Under the pieces are notes generated by a model. The model did no database searches, was not told the DNA's origin, and worked only from the letters and a program-made list of their open reading frames with translations. DNA of 30,109 nucleotides from a virus. The DNA lies in IMG/VR virus record IMGVR_UViG_3300009160_000119, positions 1 to 30,109 of that record; one strand, given 5' to 3'. Shown here piece after piece: positions 7,355-13,875 of this stretch (the stretch's first letter is position 1; each line of letters starts with the position of its first letter). The translations under genes were made by a program, and so were the position numbers.

Positions 7355-7394
7355 GGCGGGGTAGCTCAGTTGGTTAGAGCGCAGGACTCATAAT
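7355..7394 (+). other. attP: attP core: 5' half of an elongator tRNA-Met (CAT)
   Basis: The sequence begins GGCGGGGTAGCTCAG and runs through a complete D-arm (GCTC/GAGC), the 5' strand of the anticodon stem (CAGGA) and the whole 7-base loop CTCATAA with anticodon CAT at 7389-7391. After T7394 the expected TCCTG partner strand and the rest of the tRNA are absent. No 3' half is found in the window. Its place beside the integrase gene marks it as the integration core. A tRNA-Ile2, which also has a CAT anticodon, cannot be excluded. Confidence 0.82.
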
Positions 7395-7540
7395 TTTAGT
7401 TCGTTCTAGCTTTGTAGTTGTTAAAATTAAATTAGTCGCATCTTTGTTAACTTAACAAAGGAAATAATTAATCAGATAGTTTGTCAGAAAGTATAATGAA
7501 ATCAAATCATTTTGATTTTTGAATATTTTTTTTAAAACTT

Positions 7541-7560
7541 TTTGTACCAAATTTGTACCA
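7541..7560 (+). repeat. Tandem TTTGTACCA pair between core and integrase
   Basis: GTACCA units start at 7544 and 7555, again 11 bp apart. This copy differs from the one at 7308-7327 at a single base (T for C at the twelfth position). It lies about 150 bp beyond the tRNA-like core, a normal distance for an arm-type site. Confidence 0.6.
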
Positions 7561-7671
7561 GAATTTATTAACTTATTTTGTTTAGCAACTCATAAGTTAT
7601 ATTTTTGTAGAGTGCAGGCTTTGTATCATTAAGTCACTTGCCAACTTATCTGAGTGCATTATTAAATTAAT

Positions 7672-8919
7672 ATGAACTACTACTTAATAAATAAAAGAAA
7701 TCTTTGGACCATACAACGTAAGCAAGATCGCAAGCAAATGGCTCCAGGATTTAAGTTAAAATCTGAAGCTAATGATTATCTTGAAAAGCTATTAGCTAAA
7801 GATGCAGCACAAACTAAAAATCTTTCAGAGTATAAATTTAAAGAAGAATGGCTTGCCTATTCTAGTAAAAGATTATTGGATGCACAAGATCCTAATAATC
7901 GTTTGACAACAGGCGGAGTGCAAACTTACATTGGTCATTATAATCAGAGGATCAACAAGTATATGCCTGATGTTCTTTTATCTGAATTTAATATTTTAGT
8001 TTTAGAAAAGTTTTTATTAGCTGCTCATAAAGCTGGACAGCCATACAAAACTTTAAGAAGGCAAGTCAGAGATATTAGAACATTTTTAAGACGAATGAAT
8101 GTTGAAGGCAAAAAACCATGTCTTGAAGTTTTAAATTTTAAGATACATGAATTTTATGCAATCGTTCCAGCCGATGATGATAAATTTTTTACAAAAAAAC
8201 CAACTGTAATAAATGACAATCAAGTAAAGGCAATCCTGGATAAACTTAATAATGAAAAAAATAAAGATGCAGAATGCGCTATGAAGTTTGCAATCTTTAC
8301 TATGTCATTGTTTTTTGGATTAAGAAGATCTGAATTACTTGGTCTTAAAAGATCTCATGTAGATTTAGAAAATGGTTATCTAAATGTTGAAGGCGTTAGA
8401 GATCGTAACGGAGCATGGTTAAATCGTACAAAGAACCAAGCTAGCAAAAGAGCTATTGAACTTGATGAACATTCAAGCAAGTTCCTTAAATATTGGTTAG
8501 ATTATATTAATGAACATTATCAACATTCTCTTTGGTTATTTCCAAGTTTAAGAAAAAGTACATACGGAACTTTATCTCTTAAAAAAGTATCGGAATTAAT
8601 CTGGACTACTTACGCTGATATGGGGTTGGCTACAATTGAAAGAAGATATGATGGTCATATTAAGGTTGTTGAGTCTTTATTTAAAGGCGCACCTCTTAAA
8701 ACTTTTAGACATAGATTAGCAACAATGCTTATTAACTCTATGAATTCTGAAAAAACTTTAGATGCTAACTACGTTAAATCAGTTCTTGGTCATAGTCGTT
8801 TCCAAACAACTAGCGGTATTTATGGTAATCATTCCTTAGTTGGTACTGCTAAAGAACGTCAGGAAAGAGTAAAAGCAAAACAAAGAGCTTTAAATCACGA
8901 CACAATATTTAAAAGTTAG
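7672..8919 (+). CDS. int: Tyrosine recombinase (phage integrase)
   Basis: This 415-residue enzyme inserts and excises the phage at a tRNA gene through a covalent phosphotyrosine intermediate. The N-terminus (residues 1-45) looks like a small arm-binding domain, residues ~50-160 are the SAM-like core-binding domain, and the catalytic domain follows from ~180. Visible catalytic residues are R218 (FFGLRRSELLGL), K254 (RTKNQ), R346 (KTFRHRLATML), H374 (VLGHS) and Y384 (SGIYGNH). The position usually held by the first His of the HxxR box is K343. attP lies directly upstream. The gene ends at a convergent hairpin region. Confidence 0.93.
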   Translation: MNYYLINKRNLWTIQRKQDRKQMAPGFKLKSEANDYLEKLLAKDAAQTKNLSEYKFKEEWLAYSSKRLLDAQDPNNRLTTGGVQTYIGHYNQRINKYMPDVLLSEFNILVLEKFLLAAHKAGQPYKTLRRQVRDIRTFLRRMNVEGKKPCLEVLNFKIHEFYAIVPADDDKFFTKKPTVINDNQVKAILDKLNNEKNKDAECAMKFAIFTMSLFFGLRRSELLGLKRSHVDLENGYLNVEGVRDRNGAWLNRTKNQASKRAIELDEHSSKFLKYWLDYINEHYQHSLWLFPSLRKSTYGTLSLKKVSELIWTTYADMGLATIERRYDGHIKVVESLFKGAPLKTFRHRLATMLINSMNSEKTLDANYVKSVLGHSRFQTTSGIYGNHSLVGTAKERQERVKAKQRALNHDTIFKS

Positions 8920-8933
8920 TACATACACTAACT
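8914..8933 (-). terminator. Hairpin terminator for leftward transcription
   Basis: AGTTAGT (8914-8920) and ACTAACT (8927-8933) form a perfect 7-bp stem with a 6-base loop. On the minus strand the stem is followed by TTTTAAATATT, giving a plausible rho-independent stop for the leftward operon. It overlaps the integrase stop codon. Confidence 0.45.
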
Positions 8934-8938
8934 CATCG

Positions 8939-8985
8939 GAGGCTTGGATCGTTAAAATCTGAGCCTCTTAATCAAACTTTTTTTT
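8939..8985 (+). terminator. Hairpin terminator after the integrase gene
   Basis: GAGGCT (8939-8944) pairs with AGCCTC (8962-8967), with an inner partial stem. Ten bases later there is a run of T residues at 8978-8985. The integrase gene and the leftward operon converge here, so terminators are expected on both strands. Confidence 0.5.
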
Positions 8986-9222
8986 ATATTTTATTAATAA
9001 AACGTTACCGCAAAGGTAATCGTTATTTTTATAACAGTAGTTGTAAAGTCTTGTAGCTTTATTATTTTTTGGTAATTTTTTTAATTTACCTTCAACATCC
9101 ACAATAAAAGAATATTTATTATTTAATTTTATTTCTTCTAAATTTCCACCAATAAAAGATTTAGCTTTAGAGTAAAAAAATTGCTGATTGCCTGCTAGAG
9201 TAATTGTTTTTATTTTGTTCAT
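8968..9222 (-). CDS. DUF3846-like small protein
   Basis: This is an 84-residue protein, last gene of the leftward cluster. The pattern YSFIVDVEGKLKKLPKNNKAT, a stretch of aromatic residues, then NDYLCGNVLLIKY fits the DUF3846 pattern of phage and plasmid proteins (a short 'value-entry' domain with D-x-x-G-x-L...P.N...G-N at conserved places). Function of the family is unknown. It is separated from the gene before it by 219 bp, longer than other gaps in this operon, so it may have its own promoter. Confidence 0.6.
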   Translation of the reverse strand: MNKIKTITLAGNQQFFYSKAKSFIGGNLEEIKLNNKYSFIVDVEGKLKKLPKNNKATRLYNYCYKNNDYLCGNVLLIKYKKKFD

Positions 9223-9282
9223 AACGTAACCTAATGTTCCTACTTTCTATCTATTTAAGTACTAACTAAAGTTATTCGTTAA

Positions 9283-9306
9283 ACAATTAAATTGCTTTTT
9301 AATTGT
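9283..9306. other. AT-rich perfect inverted repeat between leftward genes
   Basis: ACAATTAAA and TTTAATTGT form a 9-bp perfect stem around TTGCTT. It lies in the 219-bp gap 9223-9441, which otherwise shows only AT-rich sequence and no convincing gene. The stem has two C/G pairs at most, so it may be a protein site rather than an RNA structure. Confidence 0.35.
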
Positions 9307-9441
9307 ATTATTAAAATAAACCAGCAAGCACTCTGGAGTCAAATTTATTTTTATTTTGCTTTATTTTTATTGGATTTGGCAAGAACTCTTGTACCCAAAA
9401 ATTGCATATAAAATTTATATACAAAATAATACACATTACTT

Positions 9442-9573
9442 CTACGATTTTTTTTTCTTACGAATAGCTACTTTAGAACCATCTTTATACAAGGTGTAGA
9501 AATTTCCTCTACCATCACCATAGTAACCTGTTATGTCTTTTTTAGTCTGTCTTAAATTTTTCATTAATTTCAT
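9442..9573 (-). CDS. Small basic protein (43 aa), unknown function
   Basis: ATG at 9573 is preceded by GAGGATAAG at good distance for ribosome binding. The product has a GYYGDGRGNFYTLYKDGSKVAIRK core that looks like one beta hairpin with a glycine-rich turn, and a poly-Lys end coded by a run of nine A residues. It overlaps the preceding gene by 32 bases in another frame. No family recognised. Confidence 0.5.
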   Translation of the reverse strand: MKLMKNLRQTKKDITGYYGDGRGNFYTLYKDGSKVAIRKKKKS

Positions 9574-9694
9574 TTAACTTATCCTCTAAGGAGGCAATTA
9601 TTTGGTTCTTATCTACAATCATCTTCTGTAAATTCTCATTCTCTTCAGCTAGCCTTTGAAAATCCTCTAATTTTATTTCAATCATTTCACTCAT
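9542..9694 (-). CDS. Short coiled-coil protein (50 aa)
   Basis: ATG at 9694 overlaps the stop of the gene before it. The product is one acidic heptad-rich helix (FQRLAEENENLQKMIVDKNQII followed by ASLEDKLNEINEKF). Such proteins usually dimerise. It shares its end with the start of the 43-residue gene. Function unknown. Confidence 0.5.
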   Translation of the reverse strand: MSEMIEIKLEDFQRLAEENENLQKMIVDKNQIIASLEDKLNEINEKFKTD

Positions 9695-9953
9695 AATCTT
9701 CAATAATCTCAACAGTATCTCCAGGAACTAAATCATATTTACTGTGAGGCTCCTCTAATTGAGCTATCTCAGCTTTAGTTTCCTTTAGTATTTGTTTAAC
9801 GTGATCTTTAGTTTGGTCCAAAACTACAGATAAATTAGGATAATTCTGCGGATATATTCCATAAATGTATAGATCACTTATAGATGTCATTAACCTAGAC
9901 AATCCTTGGTATTGTTTTTTTAATCTTAATATCCTGCTGTCGTATTCAATCAT
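9687..9953 (-). CDS. Unknown protein of the leftward operon (88 aa)
   Basis: The product has two helical segments (SRILRLKKQYQGLSRLMTSI; QTKDHVKQILKETKAEIAQLEE) separated by a Tyr/Pro-rich turn, and a C-terminal acidic end (VPGDTVEIIEDYE). It overlaps the next gene by eight bases. The 50-base gap upstream holds no clear gene. I do not recognise a family. Confidence 0.55.
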   Translation of the reverse strand: MIEYDSRILRLKKQYQGLSRLMTSISDLYIYGIYPQNYPNLSVVLDQTKDHVKQILKETKAEIAQLEEPHSKYDLVPGDTVEIIEDYE

Positions 9954-10003
9954 TATTTTTCCATAGTAAATACAGTAATAGCATCGCCGCTATAAAAAAA
10001 ATT

Positions 10004-10204
10004 TCAATCCAAAGAAGGTTTTGTACTAGTTCCAACATCTATTGCCTGTTTAATTTTATATTTAACGTTGAAAACTTTTAGGTTTAAAAACGTTGCATTA
10101 GTTATTTTTTTACCTTCTTCAACCTGCGCTGCAGCTTCATCTGGATATTCTTGCTCCAGGATAAAATCACAATTGCCTGTTGTTGTTTTCACAATTACTG
10201 ACAT
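10004..10204 (-). CDS. Unknown protein of the leftward operon (66 aa)
   Basis: The start ATG lies inside the last codons of the gene before it (10-base overlap), suggesting translational coupling. The sequence MSVIVKTTTGNCDFILEQEYPDEAAAQVEEGK has the spacing of a small beta-beta-alpha fold. There is no catalytic motif. Function unknown. Confidence 0.55.
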   Translation of the reverse strand: MSVIVKTTTGNCDFILEQEYPDEAAAQVEEGKKITNATFLNLKVFNVKYKIKQAIDVGTSTKPSLD

Positions 10205-10416
10205 ATCCTTGTTACAGAGCTTGCTGCTGTTTTAGTTACAATGTTACCTTGGTTATTAGTAAAGCTAGTAAAAGGCATATTATCAGTCATAATCATCGCT
10301 AATAATTTTTCGTGTTCGCCTTTTCTTACTTTAATATAAACACACCATTTGGCACTTACTTCAGGATGTTGTTTTTGAAATTCAATCTCAACATCATCAA
10401 CTCTAATTATTGCCAT
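10195..10416 (-). CDS. Unknown protein of the leftward operon (73 aa)
   Basis: I choose ATG 10416 because GGAG sits six bases before it, and longer versions would run deep into the preceding gene. The product starts MAIIRVDDVEIEFQKQHPE and contains WCVYIKVRKGEHEKLLAMIM. Alternating strands and one helix are likely. It overlaps the XRE-like gene by 14 bases. No known family is apparent. Confidence 0.55.
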   Translation of the reverse strand: MAIIRVDDVEIEFQKQHPEVSAKWCVYIKVRKGEHEKLLAMIMTDNMPFTSFTNNQGNIVTKTAASSVTRICQ

Positions 10417-10822
10417 TAGCAGCTCCTTCATATTTAAGATGTAGCGTTGTGTTGTGATAATCTTTAACAGATACATTTTTTGAAAGATCCGCCATCGTTG
10501 CAAGATTAACAGAGCCTAATTTAAAATCTTTATCTGAAGTGTTAAAAAAATTAGCTTCAACCAACTTACTCATTATTGCGATGTAATCTGGATTGATTAA
10601 ATTTTTAATTTCTTCTTTAAAAAAATCAGCAAATTGTTTTAATCTAAATATAGTTAAAGCATTAATACCATTTTCATATTTATAGATTTGCTGATAAGCG
10701 ACACCAATTACTTCAGATACAGCAGTCATACTTAATTTTCTTAAAACTCTGCAGTATCTTAAATTAGCACCGATCATTTTATTAAATGGATCTTCAATAC
10801 TTTCCATCATCTTTTTACGCAT
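10403..10822 (-). CDS. XRE-family helix-turn-helix regulator
   Basis: I place the start at ATG 10822, preceded by GGAG at seven bases. The 139-residue product carries a Cro/CI-type HTH at about residues 16-70: GANLRYCRVLRKLSMTAVSEVIGV followed by AYQQIYKYENGINALTIFRLKQFADFF. The second half is unlike known sensor domains. It lies well inside the leftward operon and overlaps both neighbours, so it is probably an early regulator acting on phage or host promoters rather than the main repressor, which I assign to 14187-15383. That division is inference. Confidence 0.75.
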   Translation of the reverse strand: MRKKMMESIEDPFNKMIGANLRYCRVLRKLSMTAVSEVIGVAYQQIYKYENGINALTIFRLKQFADFFKEEIKNLINPDYIAIMSKLVEANFFNTSDKDFKLGSVNLATMADLSKNVSVKDYHNTTLHLKYEGAANGNN

Positions 10823-11036
10823 CTTTGTTCTCCTGGTTGTTTGGTTTATTTGTTGTGCTTTCAAAACAAGCAGCTGGAAACTCTTTAAAAGTATTACCTA
10901 TTCTTAAAAAGTAGCCTGGGATGTTATTGAAATTTTTTATGTACCAAGATGTACCGATTATATTTTGACAGATACCTGTTGAATTATCTTTAAATCTAGC
11001 CTCACCAATGATGGTCCTGTATCTTCTTCTAGGCAT
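10815..11036 (-). CDS. Unknown protein of the leftward operon (73 aa)
   Basis: ATG 11036 is favoured by GAGG six bases upstream and overlaps the preceding stop region. The product opens with a basic patch (MPRRRYRTIIGEARF) and has GTSWYIKNFNNIPGYFLRIGN in the middle, probably beta strands. The C-terminal dozen residues are polar. No family recognised. Confidence 0.52.
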   Translation of the reverse strand: MPRRRYRTIIGEARFKDNSTGICQNIIGTSWYIKNFNNIPGYFLRIGNTFKEFPAACFESTTNKPNNQENKDA

Positions 11037-11319
11037 CGGCAGCCTCATTAATTTCATCTAAAATATGCTGCTGCTCAATAATTCTTGCTGCAAGATTTGA
11101 AATTAGTCTGCGTGCAGTAAAGCTATCAAAGAACATTATATCGGCATATTCTGCAAGTTTTTCTACATCTTTGTTATCTATTGGATGAAGATCAAAATCA
11201 TTTAAGTTCATTAATGCTTTCATTTTTTTTTGAACAATTGTTAATTCTTGTTCAATTTGAATTAACTGTGCGTTTTCCTTACCAGGAAATAAAATAATAT
11301 TATCTAAAATTTTGGTCAT
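11029..11319 (-). CDS. Unknown helical protein (96 aa)
   Basis: The product is mostly helical, with a coiled-coil-like region (QLIQIEQELTIVQKKMKALMNL) and a C-terminal helix (ARRLISNLAARIIEQQHILDEI). It overlaps the preceding gene by about 20 bases and the following one by eight. There is no enzymatic motif. Function unknown. Confidence 0.52.
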   Translation of the reverse strand: MTKILDNIILFPGKENAQLIQIEQELTIVQKKMKALMNLNDFDLHPIDNKDVEKLAEYADIMFFDSFTARRLISNLAARIIEQQHILDEINEAADA

Positions 11320-11419
11320 ATTTTTTTAAATATTTTGTATATTGTTTCATTATTTTATAATCAGATGTTGTATCTTTATGAGATAATTCCAAATTAATTT
11401 TAAATTCTTTATAGTTCAT
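11300..11419 (-). CDS. Very small lysine/tyrosine-rich protein (39 aa)
   Basis: The frame is open further upstream, to 11506, but ATG 11419 overlaps the preceding gene only slightly, as is the rule in this operon. No clear ribosome site is seen for either. The product (MNYKEFKINLELSHKD, ending YLKKYDQNFR) is too short to classify. Reality of the gene is uncertain. Confidence 0.35.
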   Translation of the reverse strand: MNYKEFKINLELSHKDTTSDYKIMKQYTKYLKKYDQNFR

Positions 11420-11726
11420 AAGAGTTTTTAAATTTGTTTGTAAATTCTTTAGTTTCATTTTTTTCATGTAACTGTCTTGCTTGTTCCAAATAACTTTGTG
11501 CATCAATGTAACTATCTTCTTTAAATTTATGTGAGGCTCTTACTAATTTCGCTGCTGTGTACATTAAGCAAACTTGATGAGCCATAATTTCTGTTTTTAA
11601 TATTTCAGAAAGAAGTACGGACCAGACTTTAGCAATTGATTTCATATTGCAATCGAATGATCCATACTCCAATTCTTTTATTTTTCTTATGGAGTTCAAT
11701 CTTTTATTTAGATTGTTTGTTTCCAC
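11409..11726 (-). CDS. DUF6378-like phage protein
   Basis: I place the start at GTG 11726, with GGAG five bases upstream; a TTG 42 bases earlier lacks such support. The 105-residue product has EYGSFDCNMKSIAKVWSVLL, then AHQVCLMYTAAKLVRASHKF and KEDSYIDAQSYLEQA. This order (YG...N...A-W, then a K-x-x-R-x-x-H helix, then D-S-Y-x-D) fits the DUF6378 family of small phage proteins, whose role is unknown to me. The His/Asp pattern is also reminiscent of all-alpha NTP pyrophosphohydrolases, a weak hint only. Confidence 0.6.
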   Translation of the reverse strand: METNNLNKRLNSIRKIKELEYGSFDCNMKSIAKVWSVLLSEILKTEIMAHQVCLMYTAAKLVRASHKFKEDSYIDAQSYLEQARQLHEKNETKEFTNKFKNSYEL

Positions 11727-11877
11727 TCTTACTCCAATCTTTGTGAGCCTCTTTAATAAAGAACTCAATTGTCTTACTCATTGATATTGGCAGCTCAAAT
11801 CTTTTAGCAGCCAACTCTTCGATCTTTTTGTAAGTTTCAATGTTGATCGCTATTGATTTAAACTTATCTGGATCCAT
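11704..11877 (-). CDS. Small ribbon-helix-helix-like protein (57 aa)
   Basis: ATG 11877 shares one base with the stop of the preceding gene (TAATG). The product MDPDKFKSIAINIETYKKIEELA continues KRFELPISMSKTIEFFIKEAHK. One strand followed by two helices, with a hydrophilic turn, matches Arc/CopG-type DNA-binding proteins. It overlaps the DUF6378-like gene by 23 bases. It could be an early regulator. The call rests on pattern alone. Confidence 0.55.
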   Translation of the reverse strand: MDPDKFKSIAINIETYKKIEELAAKRFELPISMSKTIEFFIKEAHKDWSKSGNKQSK

Positions 11878-12143
11878 TACATCTTCTCCAATTCATCTGG
11901 GTTAAAAGATGTTTGTGCAGTCATTGTGTTTCCTGCAGCATCAGCAAGCTCAACTCTGTGGAACCAATAATATTCAGATCCTTTTGGCATTTTACCTTCG
12001 CCATTAGCAATCGATTTATAAGCACCAAATCTATATTTCACTCCAGCAATATCTATTGATCCAGAGAGATCATAACTGTTTGCATTTTTTTTATCAGATT
12101 TAGGAACAGCAATTCCTAAATTCTTTTTTTTAGTATCAACCAT
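11877..12143 (-). CDS. Unknown protein next to the annealing protein (88 aa)
   Basis: AAGGAG lies about nine bases before ATG 12143, and the gene overlaps the end of the annealing protein gene by eight bases. The basic N-terminus (MVDTKKKNLGIAVPKSDKK) leads into beta-type sequence (YDLSGSIDIAGVKYRFGAYKS) and YYWFHRVELADAAGNT. Many phages have a single-strand-binding or recombination partner here, so such a role is possible, but no OB-fold signature is clear. Confidence 0.58.
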   Translation of the reverse strand: MVDTKKKNLGIAVPKSDKKNANSYDLSGSIDIAGVKYRFGAYKSIANGEGKMPKGSEYYWFHRVELADAAGNTMTAQTSFNPDELEKM

Positions 12144-12717
12144 TAAGGTTAACTCCTTTGTTTGTTAGGTTAGTTTTTACGACTGTAAATTTTTCCATAA
12201 ATCTTTTGTAAGATAATGGATTATGCACTTTCAATTTTTCGAAAGCTGGTTTGTAAGTTGACAGCCATGCTTTGTAGGCTCCAAGATGACTAATTACTTC
12301 AAGCTCTGTTAAAGCCTTTTGTAGTTGTTTATCTTGCTGTTCGATTGCCAGACTAACTTCTTCAGCAGAAGCAATCTGATCGTTTATTATTCCAAGAAAT
12401 GCAAGCGCACGACCTACTGCAGAAGTTTCTGCATTTTCAAGCGCACTTGTTTGGTTAATTCTGGATGCAGATCTAAATTCTTCTGCAAGTCCTGTACTAA
12501 CGTGCTTTCCTTCAAGGAATATATCCGCCTGGACAACAGCTTTTTCGTTATCCAAATGAATTATTTTTGTTGTTATATCTAATTCAATGCCTAAATTTCT
12601 GCGTGCTATAGCAAGTCTATGTGCAACAGTTGCATAATCTTTGCCGTGAATAGATATGGTTTGACCATTCAATGAATTCTTAAAATCACTAATGGTTTTT
12701 ACTAATTTATCAGCCAT
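12136..12717 (-). CDS. Single-strand annealing recombinase, Rad52/ERF-like
   Basis: This 193-residue protein has a strong AGGAGG upstream of ATG 12717. The region KDYATVAHRLAIARRNLGIELD at ~26-47, the strands at ~50-75 and the signature ASRINQTSALENAETSAVGR followed by ALAFLG (~84-108) resemble phage single-strand annealing proteins of the Rad52-like superfamily. Such proteins coat resected DNA and anneal complementary strands. A RecB-like exonuclease gene lies just upstream with only a 43-residue gene between, the usual exonuclease-annealing pair. The exact subfamily (ERF, Sak or other) is uncertain. Confidence 0.68.
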   Translation of the reverse strand: MADKLVKTISDFKNSLNGQTISIHGKDYATVAHRLAIARRNLGIELDITTKIIHLDNEKAVVQADIFLEGKHVSTGLAEEFRSASRINQTSALENAETSAVGRALAFLGIINDQIASAEEVSLAIEQQDKQLQKALTELEVISHLGAYKAWLSTYKPAFEKLKVHNPLSYKRFMEKFTVVKTNLTNKGVNLNG

Positions 12718-12833
12718 AAAATTAAACCTCCTGTTGTTGTTATTATTGTAAGTGCTAATAAAATTTTTTGTCGTCTTAACTTTTTACGCAGCTTTCGATC
12801 TTCTAAAATTAATGAGCCAATATAATTATACAT
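12702..12833 (-). CDS. Small membrane protein between exonuclease and annealing genes (43 aa)
   Basis: ATG 12833 lies seven bases after AGAGG and overlaps the exonuclease stop by eight bases; the gene also overlaps the start of the annealing gene by 16. The product has a basic amphipathic start (EDRKLRKKLRRQK) and one C-terminal membrane span (ILLALTIITTTGGLILWLI). A longer frame to 12917 lies inside the exonuclease gene. Its role in a recombination operon is unclear. Confidence 0.5.
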   Translation of the reverse strand: MYNYIGSLILEDRKLRKKLRRQKILLALTIITTTGGLILWLIN

Positions 12834-13869
12834 TCCATAACCTCTTAGCTTGCTCGACAAATTCTTGACCAATGTTCCATTGAAACGGATGATCGAATTG
12901 CGGATCCACATCTTCAATTAAATTTTTCTTAATTTCATCAACACTTAAATCTTGGTATCTTGTAAATAAACGTTCTCTTCTTTTTGCTACATTTAAAATA
13001 TATTTAAAATTCTTTTTTAATCCTTCAGCTGTAAGCCATGGACAATTTGTTTCATCAAAAATTGCAAAGTCTTGTTCTGATACATAAAGAAGTTTAATTG
13101 GAACTTCATAATTGTAAGCAGCAGCATAAAATGAAACTTGAATTAAATGCGATTGAGAAGGCAAGGCTGGACATTTAGAAGATACAAACGACAAAGTACC
13201 ATCTTTTTTTATTTTACCTGGTCTTGACCATGAAGTCTTTAGTTCAAGGAGAAAGGAACCAGCAGGCTGGGGTATAGGAGAAGAAATGCCTGTTGGAAAA
13301 GACTTGACTAAAGATCCAAACTCAAAATCACTTCTTCCGATAATGTCAAGAAAGAGAGAAAAAACATTACCTGAAATTGTTACATGATTTTCGCAAGTTA
13401 CAGGACCAGCCTTACCTAATTTTCCAATTGCTTGGAAAGCGTTATCAATTGTACTAGGAATTGTGTTTAGATAATGATCTTTTTTTGCTTGATCTTTATC
13501 ATTCACAGGCTTGTACGTTTTGAATTCATCTATTGCAGCTCTAATTGCAAAATCTTTTTTTAATTTTATATGATTAGTAGGAGATAATTTATTTGCAGAA
13601 TTTAACTTCCATAAAATATCCGCATAGTGCCATTGAAGAGCATTGTTAACACAAACTCCTGCAGCCATTTGTGCGTTGCCTTCAAATAATCTTCGAGTAG
13701 CTTGATCGCAAATTACATATTTATAAATGTATGGACCATCAGGCATTAAAGTCTGAGTTGGTGAGTGATGAGTTAATTTTAATTTTGCAGCAAAAGTTGG
13801 AAGTTGATTTTTAATTTCCGCAAGTGGATCTAAAATTTTATTTTCTGAAATTATATTCGTGTTTGTCAT
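12826..13869 (-). CDS. PD-(D/E)XK exonuclease, RecB/YqaJ-like
   Basis: This 347-residue protein carries a RecB-type nuclease core in its second half: IIGRSDF with D181, FLLELKTSW with E209 and K211, and HLIQVSFYAAAY with Q244 and Y248. This order (Asp, Glu-x-Lys, Gln-x3-Tyr) is that of RecB, Cas4 and phage exonucleases that resect double-strand ends. Residues 1-160 are helical with a basic region. Partnership with the Rad52/ERF-like gene downstream indicates a role in phage recombination. It has no obvious ribosome site, and a promoter-like sequence places the transcript start close to ATG. Confidence 0.78.
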   Translation of the reverse strand: MTNTNIISENKILDPLAEIKNQLPTFAAKLKLTHHSPTQTLMPDGPYIYKYVICDQATRRLFEGNAQMAAGVCVNNALQWHYADILWKLNSANKLSPTNHIKLKKDFAIRAAIDEFKTYKPVNDKDQAKKDHYLNTIPSTIDNAFQAIGKLGKAGPVTCENHVTISGNVFSLFLDIIGRSDFEFGSLVKSFPTGISSPIPQPAGSFLLELKTSWSRPGKIKKDGTLSFVSSKCPALPSQSHLIQVSFYAAAYNYEVPIKLLYVSEQDFAIFDETNCPWLTAEGLKKNFKYILNVAKRRERLFTRYQDLSVDEIKKNLIEDVDPQFDHPFQWNIGQEFVEQAKRLWNV

Positions 13870-13875
13870 AACACG

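Larger units (their letters stand above)
7037..7671. other. Non-coding attP region
   Basis: These 635 bases contain no convincing gene. They hold a terminator-like hairpin, two inverted TGGTACAAA sites, a candidate promoter (TTGTAA 7201-7206, 18 bases, TATAAG 7225-7230; also TATAAT 7235-7240), two tandem TTTGTACCA pairs, a hairpin at 7327-7344 and half of a tRNA-Met gene. The integrase gene begins at once afterwards. The arrangement of a core flanked by repeated short motifs is what is expected of a tyrosine-recombinase attP. Confidence 0.8.
7133..8983 (+). repeat. 24-bp imperfect direct repeats bracketing attP-int
   Basis: The sequences at 7133-7156 and 8960-8983 match at 21 of 24 positions: both start TGAG, contain AATCAAAC and end in at least six T residues. 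Each includes the 3' arm of a hairpin. They enclose the attP-integrase segment. They may be related terminators carried with the module, or simply two terminators of the same lineage. Confidence 0.55.

Noticed and set aside
7584-7593. Second ACTCATAA copy as an alternative attachment core
   Set aside because: Only eight bases match (ACTCATAA) and the flanks differ from any tRNA. Chance is likely in such AT-rich sequence.
7355-7671. tRNA gene interrupted by a group I intron in the anticodon loop
   Set aside because: No 3' tRNA half (TCCTG, T-arm with GGTTC, acceptor strand) is found downstream, and the integrase neighbour explains a half tRNA better.
9223-9441. Extra short gene on the minus strand (about 18-27 codons)
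   Set aside because: The frames are very short, AT-rich and without a ribosome site.
10941-10957. Further tandem GTACC motif
   Set aside because: GTACCAAGATGTACCG lies inside a coding region, has 10-bp rather than 11-bp spacing and lacks the TTT flank.
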